From Rosa chinensis (taxonomy: Eukaryota; Streptophyta; Magnoliopsida; Rosales; Rosaceae), in assembly GCF_002994745.2 (NCBI RefSeq), contig NC_037089.1, positions 80,562,347-80,626,346 of the forward strand: a stretch of DNA of 64,000 nucleotides. Direction: 5' to 3'. The number at the start of each line of letters is the position of its first letter. Position 1 is the first letter of the stretch. A program made the position numbers and the translations under genes. Below, piece by piece: positions 20,919 through 32,660 of the stretch. The notes below the pieces were generated by a model. The model ran no database searches and was not told where the DNA came from. It saw only the letters and a program-made list of their open reading frames with translations.

Positions 20919-21119
20919 TCTTAGGGTTTAGGACAATTTGATGAAAAACGGACAATTCACAAAAAGAGACAATTTGATGAAAGCTCTAGCGAAGCAGTGA
21001 CACAATCAGCTGCAGAATCCTTTAAAGTCAATTATTTTCTCTACATAGTTGATCAAACTATTTCTTCATTCAAAACCAGGTTAGCACAATTTCATTCAAA
21101 TTTAATATAATAAGTTAAG

Positions 21120-21531
21120 GGCTAAATACTAGTTACTACCCTGTGGTTTAGGTCCAAAATCAATTCAGTCCTTGGACTTCTAATTTCATCAAAAACACCC
21201 CTGCACTTTCAATTTTGATCTAATAGGTCCAATTCGTTAATATTCTGTTATGAGTTCAAGTTATAGTTGGATTATTTGTTAAAAAACTATTTATTTTATA
21301 GTAGGACTCACTCCTAAATTGACTATGCAGTCCACCTCGACACCACATCATAAAACATAGGCCATATATGAGCCACGTTAACAAGTTAAATAACTTCAAT
21401 TATTGGAAAACTAACAAATTGGACCTATTATATCAAAATTGAAAGTGCAGGGGTATTTTTGATGAAATTAGAAGTTGAGGGACTGAATTGATTTTGGAGC
21501 CAAACTACAGGGTAGTAATCAGTATTTAGCC
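21120..21531. mobile_element. Foldback MITE with about 115-bp inverted arms
   Basis: The left arm begins ggctaaatact (21120) and the right arm ends agtatttagcc (21531). The arms remain complementary inward (ctgcactttcaattttgat against atcaaaattgaaagtgcag) for more than 100 bp around a short unique centre. There is no coding capacity. A target duplication could not be fixed, so the superfamily is open; long arms would fit a Mutator-like element. Confidence 0.75.
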
Positions 21532-22307
21532 TTGTGATCAATTAACTGAATTGTTGAGGGACTGAATTGTTTTGAGAAAGCTGCTGATCAATTAACTTGA
21601 GGGACTGAATTGTTTTGAGAAAGCTGCTGATCAATTAACTTTGAGCCTTGTGTTGCCCTGCTAACTGATCTCCAAATGTCATGAAATTTTGATAGGTTTC
21701 TATTCTGCTAGTTAACAAAGGATCTGGAAAGTTTCATCTTATTTCGATGTATATTGAATCTCCAGTGATTTTTCTTTTAAGTCTAGTCAGCTTTTGGAAA
21801 AGTTCCAGAATTTTTAGTTTTCCCTTTGACTTTCTGCTGAGATTTGAACTTCTATTTGAATCATTTAACCTCTGGTCTTTGTATATATTGAACTAGACAT
21901 TCCAATAGTTGTTTCAAAATTGATTTCTTGCCAATTGGTTTTAAAATGAATTTTGGGTGGATTTTCTAAGTTGACTTTGCTGCTGCTCTGTTTTTCTAAA
22001 ACCTGACAGTTTAGTCTTTTTGCATCCATCATTTCCCTTACTTCTCGAACTCCGATTGGTTTGAAATTTTAGTATGTTGTACCTTGATATGTCAGTTTTC
22101 ATTCTGGAAAATTTCAACTTCATTGTTGCATAAATGAATTTTTCGTAAATCCTCAAAACCGAACTGTTCCTGCCTAAAAGTTACACTTTAAGTTGTGTTA
22201 AATTTGCTCTATTTCTGAATGTCTCTTGCTGAGAATCCCTTAAGTCAAGCCCAGGTTTGGGGTGTGACATGTTTATATAGTTTATTGAACTTTTTTTTTT
22301 CTAAACC
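21532..22307. other. Intergenic with a 51-bp tandem repeat and an LTR-like edge
   Basis: The phrase gagggactgaattgttttga, followed by gaaagctgctgatcaattaac, is repeated in tandem at about 21556 and 21599. The part ending cccaggtttggggtgtgaca at about 22268 looks like the 3' edge of a plant gypsy LTR, but no partner LTR is visible. No gene seen. Confidence 0.35.
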
Positions 22308-22895
22308 AGGTTTGAACAATTTAAGACTTTTGAAGAGAATTTTGAACTTTTGTTTGATTTGGACAAGTTAAGGTCTACAGATAGAGATAGTTTGAAGAGT
22401 TTTTGTGCTAACCTTACAAATTTATTGAAGGATGGTGAGATTTTTGATCTTAATGAAGATGATCTATATCATGACCTACGAATGTTGAGTCAAGATTTAC
22501 CCAATGAAACAAAAAGTGCTATTGATGTGTTGAATTATATAAAAGACGTTGATGGCTGTTATCCAAATGCTTGGATTGCTTATAGGATTCTGCTAACTAT
22601 ACCTGTCACAATTGCCTCTGCAGAAAGAAGTTTTTCGAAGTTAAAATTGATCAAATCTTACCTTTGGTCTACTATGTCACAAGAGAGATTGGGTGGTTTG
22701 GCTATGATATCTATTGAAAAAGATATTATTGGAAAACTTGATTATGTAAGTTTGATTAGTACCTTTGCATCTAAAAATGCAAGATGAGTCATATTTCAGT
22801 GATACTTTGTGTTCTTTTGTAATGTCTTGAACATTTGTTTTGGGGCCTCGAATTTTTTTCCGCCTTGAGCCTCTAAACTCACAGGGCCGGCCCTG
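22308..22895 (+). pseudogene. 3' end of a hAT transposon: transposase dimerisation domain and terminal repeat
   Basis: The open frame (about 22308-22787) reads the hAT C-terminal dimerisation region of the type found with TTF-type zinc fingers: AWIAYRILLTIPVTIASAER followed by SFSKLKLIKSYLWSTMSQERL. About 95 bp past the stop lies cagggccggccctg (22882-22895), a typical hAT terminal inverted repeat. The BED/TTF finger and catalytic core are missing, so this is a 5'-truncated remnant. It directly abuts BAHD coding sequence. Confidence 0.8.
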
Positions 22896-23416
22896 GGTGT
22901 GCTTACACATGGATTTGCTTAGTCAAGGCCGAAGAAATAAAGGGAGAGAAGACGGCTATGATCTTAGGCGTGGATGCAAGGTCTCGCTTGGACCCTCCTG
23001 TACCGGAAACCTATTTTGGAAACTGCGTAGTGGGCCGTGTAGCAGTGGCCGAAACAAAAGGCCTGATTGGTGAAGATGGGTTGGTCGTGGCCGTAAAGGC
23101 AATAACTGAGGCCCTGAGGAGCTTGGACGACGGGGTTTTCAATGGGGCTGAGCTTTGGGAATTCATCGACTTTTCGCTGTATGATAAGGTATATTCAATT
23201 GCGGGTTCACAGCGGTTTGAGGTTTACGGTACTGATTATGGATGGGGAAGGCCGAAGAAGATCGAGCTCGTTTCGATAGATAAGACTGATGCGGTTTCTC
23301 TTATGGATAGCAAAAATGGTGGTGGAGCTATTGAGGTTGGGTTGGCTTTGAAGAAACCACAAATGGAGGCTTTTGCCTCTCTATTTGCCAAAGATCGATG
23401 TACTTACCTTATCTGA
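22896..23416 (+). pseudogene. BAHD acyltransferase, C-terminal fragment
   Basis: A single frame with no stop reads the second half of the BAHD proteins in this cluster: AYTWICLVKAEEIKGEKTA, then PETYFGNCVVGR (the YFGNC motif), AETKGLIGEDGLVVAVKAI, and DYGWGRPKK in place of DFGWG. It ends KDRCTYLI with an altered tail. The N-terminal half, including the HxxxD catalytic motif, is missing; homology starts right at the hAT terminus (22895). The hAT insertion and later loss of its other side probably removed the first half. Confidence 0.85.
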
Positions 23417-23639
23417 AGCCCCAGGTTTGATTAGTGTTAATGCCCAATAGTCTATAGCCATTGATCGCGAATGTGCATGGGCGCATGGGTCTATTATTGA
23501 ATCGTTGTGTGGCTTCCGTTGCTTATATAGTTATATTGGAATAATCTTTTTCACCAAAAATAAAATAAATTATTTGAATAAATTTTCTCTAAACATTAGC
23601 TGGGTGGCCACTGGCCAGAACTTGGTTTATCTGTAGATC

Positions 23640-25220
23640 GGTAGGAACAGCCGATAAAATAATAATAATAATAATAATAACACGGGCCAATTCCAGATGT
23701 TTAAGATTTGCGCGCGAAAGTTACTACACCATATAAAATTGGGGTAGTAACACATTGCAAAGTGTTTTTACCGTCCAAAATACCCCATGCAATTTTTAAA
23801 TTTTTTAAAATATGACAACTTGATTAATAAGGATTACATTGTAAATATGTAAAAACTATATCAAACTTTAAAATGACGAAACTAATACGAAATGCAACAA
23901 TGCATCAGAAAATAAACCTAGCACATATACTATTGGATCCGATATCGCATCTAATGAAGCACTGTATATAATCTAGGGTATATAAAAACCTACTAATGAT
24001 ATGATCGACAAATATGCATGCACTCTAAATACGTCAAACAAAAGAAAATCTGCCATGAACGTAACTGGTAGTATGATCAATTATGCATACTCCACGCACA
24101 ATTATATGTTGAATTTTACCGTAGTATCAAAGAACCAAACCCTTCAAACCCATCACAAAAATGCAACAATATAAAAAGTACATATTGAGCCCAAAAACCA
24201 GGCCTAGATTTAGGTCCAACCTAGGTTAAAAACCCGAACCCTGGCCACAAGACACGCCTCCACATAGGGAGCGTGGGAGAATAAAAATTAGATGGGCCAA
24301 AAGCCCAAAACTTATAAACCTATAATGATCTGCATGATAATTAATGGAGGAATTGCAGGAAGCATTGATCTTTTTTTTCTTTTCTTTTTTCGGCAAGCCT
24401 TACCGTAAATATTGATCTAGGAGGACCGTTACCAAGCCTTAGCATACGATAGGTTTGCGTCATGTGTAAATTTTTATCTACCTCTTTTACTTACTACCTG
24501 ACATAAATCTTTGGCAATTAACTTGTGAATAATTTCTTCAATTTTGTTTTTTTTTTTTGTTTCATTCATATCAATAAGATTAATCAAACTTTCTAATTTT
24601 CTATGACGAGTATGAACACAAACAAGTCAAAACTCAAAAGTATGAGAATGTATATCGCGTGACTAGTAGACAATATAAATGAAGGAGAGACCAAAAGGGA
24701 AAAGAATTGGCTTTTTTCTTCTTTCTTTCTTTTTTGTGAAAAGAGGAAAGAGTACAGTTCTGAATTCTGAACTCGTTCTCGGTTCTCACTCCATTCAATT
24801 CCAAGCATACGTGTACTCTCAAAATTCACAGCCATCAACCTCCCTTTCAGCCCTCTGTCTATGACCAATAAGATCACAGCCATGAAGTGTACCTACATTG
24901 GGATCCAAGGGCTTGGATTTCCCAGAGGGTCTGTCTCTCCCAATTTTAATACTTGTATGCAAAGGCATTCTCGAAGGCTAGAAACATTCAAAGTCTAATG
25001 TTTTCAGTTTTCACACAAAGCGCGTGAGTATTCGCGCAGCTTTAAATGTCGACTGTCAACAAAATCTGTATCGTTCTGACTTGAAATTTCCAAAGCGATA
25101 AGGGATACGGAATCAAAGAGCTAGCAAGAGAATTGCAAGTTGCAACTCGTGAGACTTACAGCCCCAGATTTTTATCATTTCACAAACACTAACCGGACCC
25201 TGAGGTTGGCGGTGGCATAG
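23640..25220. other. Intergenic, upstream of BAHD gene 1
   Basis: AT-rich flank with an (AAT)n run at about 23662-23682. The part to 24254 also occurs in copy 2 of the duplication. No coding frame with family resemblance on either strand. Confidence 0.45.
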
Positions 25221-25221
25221 A

Positions 25222-25256
25222 TATTTTATCTATATATACATATAAATATATATACA
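25222..25256 (+). promoter_or_regulatory. Likely TATA region of BAHD gene 1
   Basis: Alternating ctatatatacatataaatata lies about 60-80 bp before the chosen start codon at 25311. It is AT-rich enough that the exact box is uncertain. Confidence 0.45.
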
Positions 25257-25310
25257 TGGATGTGTGTAGTTAAAGCTTCTTCAATATCCAATCTTTCTCA
25301 ATCTGAGGTA

Positions 25311-26651
25311 ATGGCAAACTTATCAGTGAAGAAAGTTGAGGTCTGCAGGGTGGCACCAAAACCAGGTTCATCTGAGAACCAGTCACTTCCTCTAACGTTC
25401 TTCGACTTATTCTGGCTCCGTTTTCAGCCCGTTGAACGCCTCTACTTTTACCAAACCTCTTCCACCGATTATTCCGTACTTTCCAAACTCAAAACCTCCC
25501 TGTCTCTCACTCTCCAACACTTCCTACCTCTCGCCGGAAACCTCACCTGGCCCCAAGACTCCCTCAAACCCGTTCTAAGCTACGTTCAAGCCGACGCCGT
25601 TTCACTCACCGTAGCTGAGTCCGATGCAGATTTCGACCACCTCATAAACAGTACCTCTCTTGCAGCCCAAGATTTCAGTCCTCTTGTTCCTCAGTTGGAT
25701 GTGACTGACGAGCGAGCCGCCGCCATGGCGTTGCAAATCACAGTCTATCCCAACCGCGGATTCTCCATCGGAACGGCCATGCACCACGCAATCCTCGATG
25801 GCAAAACGTCGACCTCGTTTGTCAAAGCATGGGCTCATATATGCAAACATGAAGAAGCACAAGCTCTGCCTTCGTCTTTGGTACCCTTTTACGACAGAAC
25901 GGTCGTCAAGGACCCGGCCGGGCTCGAAGAACTCTACTCTGTCCATCACCAAAACAAGGACGGCCGGACCGACAACAGAAGCTTAAGCATTGTCTCCTAC
26001 CGTAAAGCTTCAGATCAAGAAGACTTGATTCGGGGCACATTCGAGTTCACTCGCGCATTTATCCAAACACTTAGAGGGCATGTCATATCTAAAATGGCTC
26101 CTGATTCATCGCTCCACTTGTCAACTTTTTCTCTGGTCTATGCCTACACATGGGTCTGTATGGTGAAGGCCGAAGAAATCAAAGGGGAGAAGACGGTAGT
26201 CATCTTCGGGGTGGACTCCAGGTCCCGGTTGGACCCTCCAATACCTGCAACGTATTTTGGTAACTGCGTAGTGGGTCGTGTAGCAGTTGCAGAAACAAAA
26301 GGGCTATTGGGTCAAGATGGACTGGTTGTAGCTGTGAAAGCAATCACAGAAGCTTTAAGAAGCTTGGAGAAAGGGGTTCTGGATGGGGCAGAGAATTGGG
26401 TTTCGAAATTTCTCGATTTTTCGCTGTATGATAGGATATATTCGATTGCAGGGTCACATAGGTTTGAGGTTTATGATACCGATTTTGGATGGGGAAGGCC
26501 GAAAAGGGTTGAGGTAATCTCCATTGATAAGACGGGAGCCATTTCTCTTTCGGATAGTAAGAATGGTGGTGGAGGTGTTGAGGTTGGCGTGGTTTTGAAG
26601 AAACAGTATATGGAGGCTTTCGATGCTCTGTTTGCTAGCCCGGTGCATTAG
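25311..26651 (+). CDS. BAHD acyltransferase 1 (flavonoid/phenolic glucoside malonyltransferase-like)
   Basis: A 446-residue single-exon enzyme. BAHD proteins transfer acyl groups from CoA thioesters to alcohols or amines in the cytosol. The YFGNC motif (Tyr315-Cys319) places it with clade I enzymes, which mostly malonylate or acylate sugars of anthocyanins, flavonoids and phenolic glucosides. The catalytic HAILD (His159, Asp163) and structural DFGWG (Asp391) are intact. An in-frame ATG at 25260 would add 17 residues, but the start at 25311 gives MANLSVKKVEVCRV, which aligns with the N-termini of the other three genes. Length is normal for the family. It lies in copy 1 of the segmental duplication; copy 2 kept only its last 45 or so codons. 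Substrate cannot be told from sequence alone. Confidence 0.92.
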   Translation: MANLSVKKVEVCRVAPKPGSSENQSLPLTFFDLFWLRFQPVERLYFYQTSSTDYSVLSKLKTSLSLTLQHFLPLAGNLTWPQDSLKPVLSYVQADAVSLTVAESDADFDHLINSTSLAAQDFSPLVPQLDVTDERAAAMALQITVYPNRGFSIGTAMHHAILDGKTSTSFVKAWAHICKHEEAQALPSSLVPFYDRTVVKDPAGLEELYSVHHQNKDGRTDNRSLSIVSYRKASDQEDLIRGTFEFTRAFIQTLRGHVISKMAPDSSLHLSTFSLVYAYTWVCMVKAEEIKGEKTVVIFGVDSRSRLDPPIPATYFGNCVVGRVAVAETKGLLGQDGLVVAVKAITEALRSLEKGVLDGAENWVSKFLDFSLYDRIYSIAGSHRFEVYDTDFGWGRPKRVEVISIDKTGAISLSDSKNGGGGVEVGVVLKKQYMEAFDALFASPVH

Positions 26652-27416
26652 GATTGAGATTCTCGACCAAGAAAACAAGGATTTTCTCATTCTATTCTTG
26701 GTTTTTCATGCTTTCTTGTAATAAGAATTATTATTACTATCGTTTGTTTTTTGAGAATGAACACAACGGAATTATTTTCAAAATGTATGATGCATCATGT
26801 CGGCAATTCTCGTGTTTTCTTTATATCAAAGATTTAAGTTTCTTGAAATTAACCTTAAACAAAAATTAAAAAAAAATTCTGGAGGACTGTGTAACACTCC
26901 AACCTGCCTCTCAAGTCATTGAGATTTGAACTCAAAACTTCCACAATATTAGTTATGCTAGATAACCAATAAGCCACGACTCACTTATAGTTTCTTGAAA
27001 TTATTGAAATTTAAACTTATCGATATTCGAATGTTTGTCATTATTTAAAGATATGTCAATGACACCAAATATTTTCATTAAAATTTTCGTAATTTTGAAT
27101 ACTGAAATTTTTGTAAATATAGAATACCAAAATTTTCCCCAAAACCAAAATTAGGAAACGTGCTTTATAATCCATATAACTTTGACAAGCAGGGTGGGAG
27201 TAGCGTCATAACTAATCCATCCATTCATGCAATATGCCTGGCTTGATTATGTATACTTGCGTCTGGACTTTAAATATATATCGACATTTGCAATTCTCAT
27301 ACCGAAAAAAAAGTTGTTGCTTCCTACACTCACGATGCACCTTATGAATCATATATATCTATATGAACAAATTGTGCACAACATTATTTGGAGATCATAA
27401 TTAAACATATATAGAC
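26652..27416. other. 3' flank of BAHD gene 1 with a SINE-like remnant
   Basis: Contains, at about 26895-26985 on the - strand, a degenerate tRNA-like pair of boxes (tggcttattggttatctagc and gagttcaaatctc), probably an old SINE. The same remnant occurs in copy 2 (about 38200-38275), there lacking some 40 bp at its right end in element sense. No gene seen. Confidence 0.45.
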
Positions 27417-30400
27417 TAGGAGTGGGCAAAAAACCGAACTAAGGGTGAAAACCGACCGAACCGGACCGGTTTTTCCGGTTCGGTAACCGAACCGAAGGTA
27501 TTATAACCGAAAATTTACAGAACCGGACCGAACCGGATAAGAACCGGTCGGTATCGGTTTTATATGGTGGACCGACCGCATAAAACCGGACCGAACCGAA
27601 GGAATATATTATTTATATTTATTTATATTTTTATATCTGTCTTCATTTCATTGGTTTGTATGACTGGATTTCCCTACACCCTTTCGCACCTGATCATCCA
27701 TATTTAAAGAAAACCGTCAAAACCCTAAAGGGATCGATCCCCATTTTCCCCACTCGGCCACTCAGCCCACTGTAACTCTCTAAGAGCCGATGTAGTGATC
27801 TACCGCTCTCATCCTTTCACTCTCAAACCCTAAAGTCTTCGATCTGCCGCGGTGCCGCCCACTCTCTAGTCTCTCCGCTCGGCGCTCGCAGCCTCTCTAA
27901 CTCTCTCTTAGAGAGTTAGAGATCTGCTGCTCTCATCCTCTCACTCTCAAACTCACCCTCAAACCCTAAAGCTCCGATCTACGTCAGTGTCTTCCGCCAC
28001 TCTCTAGTCTCTCCGCTCGCAGCCTGTCTTCCGCCACTCTCTCAGCCTCTCCGTGAGTCAAAGATTTCACTCACAATAAGAAAAGATTTTTTTTTTTATG
28101 TTTCTTTCAATTTTATGTTTGTTGGGTTTTGATTTTAGGGATTTATGGATCTATTTATGGATTTCGAGCTTTGTTGTTAGGGATTTCTATCACGTTTGCA
28201 TATGTTGGCATGTTGCTTTGATTCTCAGATTAGGGCTTTTGGGATTAGGATATGAGGAGTAATCAGTAATCACTGTAATATGGGGATTCTGGGTAAACTG
28301 TCTGGAAAAGAATATTGTGCAATTCGGGATATAATTTAGCATAACATTGAATAAGAGATACTGAATGGTCTTCATTTGTTTGATTTGGAACTAATCTACT
28401 GATTTACTTGCAGAATTGTCGATGATGGATGAATCGATTGAAGGTCAACCACCGTTTGTCGGGACTGAAGTAACTAGGAGCAGCATTGGCACTATTGCTG
28501 CTAATACGACTTCATCTAGTGCCACAGTTCCCCCTGCGCTTCTACCTTCTACTGGCACTGCAACCCCTTCTTCAGATGTGCCTCCGGTTCAGTCTACTAC
28601 GAAGAGGAAGAACAAAAGCATTGCATGGGAGCACTTCACTCAGCTGCTGAATCCTGATGGTTCGAAGATGGTGAAGCCGAGGGCCAAATGCAACTACTGT
28701 CCGCAGACTTACTACTGCCACACGAAGTCTAATGGCACGAGTTCGATGAGAACTCATATGTTATATCAATGTAAGAAGTGTCCCCTTTACATTCCAGCTA
28801 AAAAACAGAAAAATTTAGTGTTTGATTCGGTAGATAATGGTGGGAAGTTAATTGCACGATCTTTTGATAATGATGTGGCGAGGCTTGCTTGTGCTAGGAT
28901 GGTAATTAGGGATGAACTGCCCTTTAGTTTTGTTGAAGGGCAGGGATTCATTGATTTCATGAAGAGTTGTCAGCCACAGTTTAAGTTGCTGTCCCGTAGG
29001 TCAATTGCTAGAGATATTTGGGATCTCTATCAATCGGAGAAGACTAGGATCAAAAATATTTTAGCCACTTATGGTCAGAGAGTATCCCTAACCACTGATA
29101 CTTGGACTTCAGTCCAAAATATCAACTATATGGTCCTCACATCTCACTTTATTGATGATGAATGGGTTCTACACAAAAGAATCCTTAATTTTTGTGTGAT
29201 ACCGAACCATAAGGGCAAGACAATAGGGCAGCTAGTTGAGACTTGTCTAATTGGGTGGGGAATAGAGAAAGTTTTCTGTATTGTCGTCGATAATGCTTCA
29301 CCTAATCAAGTGGCTTTAGACTACATGAAAGAAAAGATAGGAAATTGGAAAGAATTGCTCTTGAGTGGGCAGTTTTTACATTTGAGGTGCTGCTGCCACA
29401 TCCTTAACTTAATTGTTAAGGATGGAATGGAGGAGTTAGATTCCTCAATTGAGGGGATTCGGAACTGCGTGAAGTACATTAGGTCAAGTCCAGCTAGGTT
29501 GGAAAAGTTTCGAAAGTGTGCAGCTCAAGAAAAAGTTGAGCATAAGGGTGGGATAGTGCCTTTAGATGTGTGCACTAGATGGAACTCAACTTATTTCATG
29601 CTAGAGATAGCTATAAAGTACCGGAAAGCTTTTCTAAGGTTGGAGGATGAGGATTCACAGTTTGAATCCTATTTCAATGAGAGGGTTGGTGGGAAGAAAA
29701 GAGCTGGACCTCCAATTGGTCTTGATTGGGAGAAGGCTGCACGGCTAGTCAAATTTTTGAAGATATTTTATGATGCAACTCTCAAGTTTAGTGGGACACA
29801 AGTTGTTACCGCAAACCAGCCATTGCTTTGGATGTGCACCATCATCGGAGAGTTGGACAAGTGTATCCAAGGTAAAATACATGATTTATTTCTGTTTTGT
29901 TAGTTGTCAAATTTTCTGTTTTTATAAAGTAGCATAACTAATTGCACGATTTTTGTTTTTACAAGGTGATGATTCTTTGCTTTTGAGCATTGGGAATTCA
30001 ATGAAAAAGAAGTTCGACAAATATTGGGGGAGGCTTGAAGAGTTGAACAAGATTCTTTTGATAGCTGTGGTGTTGGATCCAAGGTTCTGTTTTTATTTTA
30101 GTATTAAATTGCTCCTGCACTTTTTTTTTAAATGCATTGATATGTTGCTGCACTTTAGTCTATGGAGTTATGTTTCATAACTAATTGTCTAATTGCACGA
30201 TTTTTGTTTCGTAGGTACAAGTTGCTGTACTTGGAATATTTTTTTCCAAAACTGCAGCAAGATGAGTCCTTAGTGGCTTCGATGGTGAATGAAGTCAAGA
30301 GCATGTTTATGCAGCTTTTCCTTGAGTATGCAGAAAATGATCCGGAGGCGGCACAAGCGTCTTTCTCTGCAACTCAACCAAAGTTTGATGCTGGAAATGC

Positions 30401-31517
30401 AAGTTTGGTTGAAGAGGACAGCTATGCTGCAAGCATGAATGAATTCATGAAGCTTAGGCAAGAAAAAGATGTTGTCGAGATCAAGAATGAAGTTGATAAG
30501 TACCTGCTGGAGCCATCAGAGGATCCTTCAAACCCAAGCTTTCAAGTGTTGGATTGGTGGAAGGAGAATTGTGTTAGATTTCCCATTCTGTCGCAGATAG
30601 CAAGAGATGTTATGGCTGTACCTGCATCAACAGTAGCTAGTGAAAGCGCCTTTAGTCTTGGAAAGAGGATTCTTGATCCATTTAGGTCAAGTTTGACCCC
30701 TAAAATGGTTGAGGCTCTTGTTTGTTCAAGTGATTGGTTGAGGGGTACAAGTAAGCCACTGTTCAAGGAGCCTACTAGGGTTGAAATGGAGCAGTACGCC
30801 GAGCTGGAAAAGATGGAAGCAGGTAATTACTTCTGTTTTGTTCTTGAAAGCTTGTTGAATTTGTTGAAAACTTGAAATTTCATATTATGAATATGATGCA
30901 GATTCTGGTGTAACGAATGTTGGTGATCTACCCGAAGAGACTGTGTGATGGTGAAAGAAGCTGCTTGTTGAAGACTTTAAGTAACTGCATTTTATTTGCG
31001 TAAATCATAGACTTTTGTTTGTTGTTGGTGATGTACTTTTATTGAGACTGAGTTTGAAACTGATGGTGGACTGTTATTACTTATTAGCATGGCTGATGGA
31101 TTTATAGTGGTCTCACTGGTCTGTAACTAAGTACTTAAGTAGTACTGGTATTGAACTATTAGGTTGCTGCACTTTTAGTCTTTATTAACTAGGTTGCTGC
31201 ACTCTGATTTTTGAATGTTTGATTTCTGTTGAAAGTTTAGGTGTTTAGAATTAGGCCTTCAAAATGGCCCCAAAAGTGGTCTTACAAAAGCTGGGAAACT
31301 AGAATATTGATGAATTGGTCCACAAAAATGGGCCAAAAACTCTAAAACGGTCCAACCAGAAACCGAACCGGGCCGACCCGAATAGTCGGCCCAACCGAAA
31401 ATTCGGCCCATGACGTTCTAGATCCGGTTTCGGTCCTAAAAATTCCACAACCGATCACTTCGGGTCGGATTCGGTTTGGGCCTTGAACCGACCCGGCCCG
31501 ACATATGCCCAGGCCTA
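27417..31517 (+). mobile_element. Complete hAT transposon with 8-bp target duplication
   Basis: The ends are taggagtgggca (27417) and tgcccaggccta (31517), imperfect terminal inverted repeats, flanked by atatagac at 27409-27416 and 31518-31525. Copy 2 of the segmental duplication holds the uninterrupted site (catatatagaccaagattg at about 39577), which fixes both edges. Subterminal regions (27430-27600 and 31350-31500) are packed with accgaaccgg/ccggttcgg repeats. The element encodes a full transposase, so it may be autonomous. It inserted after the segmental duplication. Confidence 0.92.
28422..30948 (+). CDS. hAT transposase (zf-BED, RICESLEEPER/DAYSLEEPER-like), four coding exons
   Basis: Joining 28422-29871, 29966-30083, 30215-30822 and 30902-30948 at GT..AG sites gives an uninterrupted frame of 740 residues. 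A further intron in the leader (about 28052-28413) ends just before the start codon. The N-terminus has a BED zinc finger (Cys90, Cys93, His112, Cys117). The RNase H-like core carries TTDTWTS (Asp226), VDNASPN (Asp290) and the CTRWNSTYFML block. The C-terminal dimerisation region (PASTVASESAFSLGKRILDP) holds the third acidic residue (Glu666). These are the parts needed to cut and join DNA at hAT ends in the nucleus. The absence of stops, together with intact ends, suggests a recently active copy. Splice sites are predicted by eye. Confidence 0.83.
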
Positions 31518-31537
31518 ATATAGACCAAGATTGAGAT

Positions 31538-31590
31538 ATGGCGCAACCAAATTCGGTGAAAGTAGTTGAGGTTTGCTAGCCTAGTGCATT
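31538..31590 (+). pseudogene. BAHD stub in copy 1: gene collapsed by deletion
   Basis: ATG at 31538 gives MAQPNSVKVVEVC, the N-terminus of a BAHD gene, and then reads tgctagcctagtgcattag, the last codons and stop of a BAHD gene. About 1.3 kb is missing between. The 6-bp word gtttgc occurs at both deletion edges in related genes (ggtttgcaggg at the start, gtttgctagcc at the end), so the loss probably used this direct repeat. Identical in copy 2 (39602), so it predates the duplication. Confidence 0.8.
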
Positions 31591-32660
31591 AGAAATTTAG
31601 AATTGCTAGCTCTCTATTACCAAGAAAAACAACGCCCAATGTGCATCGAGGACAAAGCTTACATACGTTATCCACAAAATTGGACCTCACTCATGTGGTC
31701 TGAAATGAAATCGGCCCTGAACATGTCCAAATTAATTGGACACCCCAACAATCACCTTTATTGGACAGTCCAATCCTATATTTCTATGGCCCATAAACCA
31801 TGACTTTGTCAACTTTGATCTTTGTAATTTAGTGGATTGAATGAATCGTTACAAGTTCCATATAAGTACTGTACTATATGGTAAATAATCACATATTCCG
31901 AATTTTCAAAATTAAACGACGTGAAAATATGTCAGAGTTTATAACGAAGAAATTAAAATATGCAAAACATTCTGAAAAAAGAAATTGAATGAAAGGGCCC
32001 TCAGGCGGCCAACAGTCACCACTAGTCCACTACTCTAGTACTGTAATATATTATAACTCACTGTAACATGAGAGTAATGTTGCTATTGATGTATATTACT
32101 TTCAACTCACTGTTTAATCTATAACATATTATTTAATGCCTGTAATATGCTAGTAGTAAATCTTGAAAACTAAAATTTACCACGTCTTTGTTTTATTGTT
32201 TATATAGACGCGACTTGAGTTACTTGACAAGGGTGTAATTGCGTCTGGCCTTTAAACACTTGCCCTACGTGGCTACAATTGAAATTTGCATTCCAACAAC
32301 TTTGCTGCATAATCCATATATGTCTATATATACAACATTATTGGAAATTATAAACATATACAGAGATGCAAGAATGAAATGCAAACACACAATGAGTGGG
32401 TTGTATCCAAATGCTAAGAACAGATCTAATTCGCATAGCTTTTCCAACAAGAATAATACCACTTAACCATCAACAAGAGTGCAACAAAATAAGTTCACAC
32501 GAGTGAATGGATTCCGACAATCACAAGGTAAGATAGAGAGTGATCGAGTATTCTATACCTCTTGTTGTGAATAGTGAACATATCTCAAGATGGGGTGTGT
32601 AATATTTGTGGAAACCTGAAAATCAAAGCTCACATACAAAACACATTTAAGCACATAAAC
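31591..32660. other. Intergenic, no gene seen
   Basis: Old promoter and flank DNA shared with 39655-40424. After 32366 the sequence is no longer shared and no feature was recognised up to the copia remnant. Confidence 0.45.

Larger units (their letters stand above)
7728..20930 (-). mobile_element. Decayed Ty1/copia retrotransposon, 5'-truncated and split by a younger LTR element
   Basis: Gag end, zinc knuckle, protease, integrase, reverse transcriptase and RNase H can be read in the copia order on the - strand from about 20918 down to 8122. The integrase is cut by the insertion at 10297-19321 with a 5-bp GAAGG duplication. Gag homology stops near 20918, and no 5' LTR or primer-binding site follows, so the left end of the element (right side here) is lost. 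Several in-frame stops make it inactive. Confidence 0.85.
23526..32366. repeat. Segmental duplication, copy 1
   Basis: Sequence from 23526 (tatagttatattgg) onward recurs from 35822 with few mismatches up to aaccctgg (24254 and 36540). It recurs again from within the BAHD stop region (26513 matches 37848) to cagaga at 32366 (matching 40424). Copy 1 keeps the whole BAHD gene and has gained a 4.1-kb hAT element at 27417. Copy 2 lost most of that gene. Confidence 0.85.

Noticed and set aside
25602..25952. 116-codon - strand frame in BAHD gene 1
   Set aside because: Antisense shadow of a conserved exon; the same kind of shadow appears in the paralogues.
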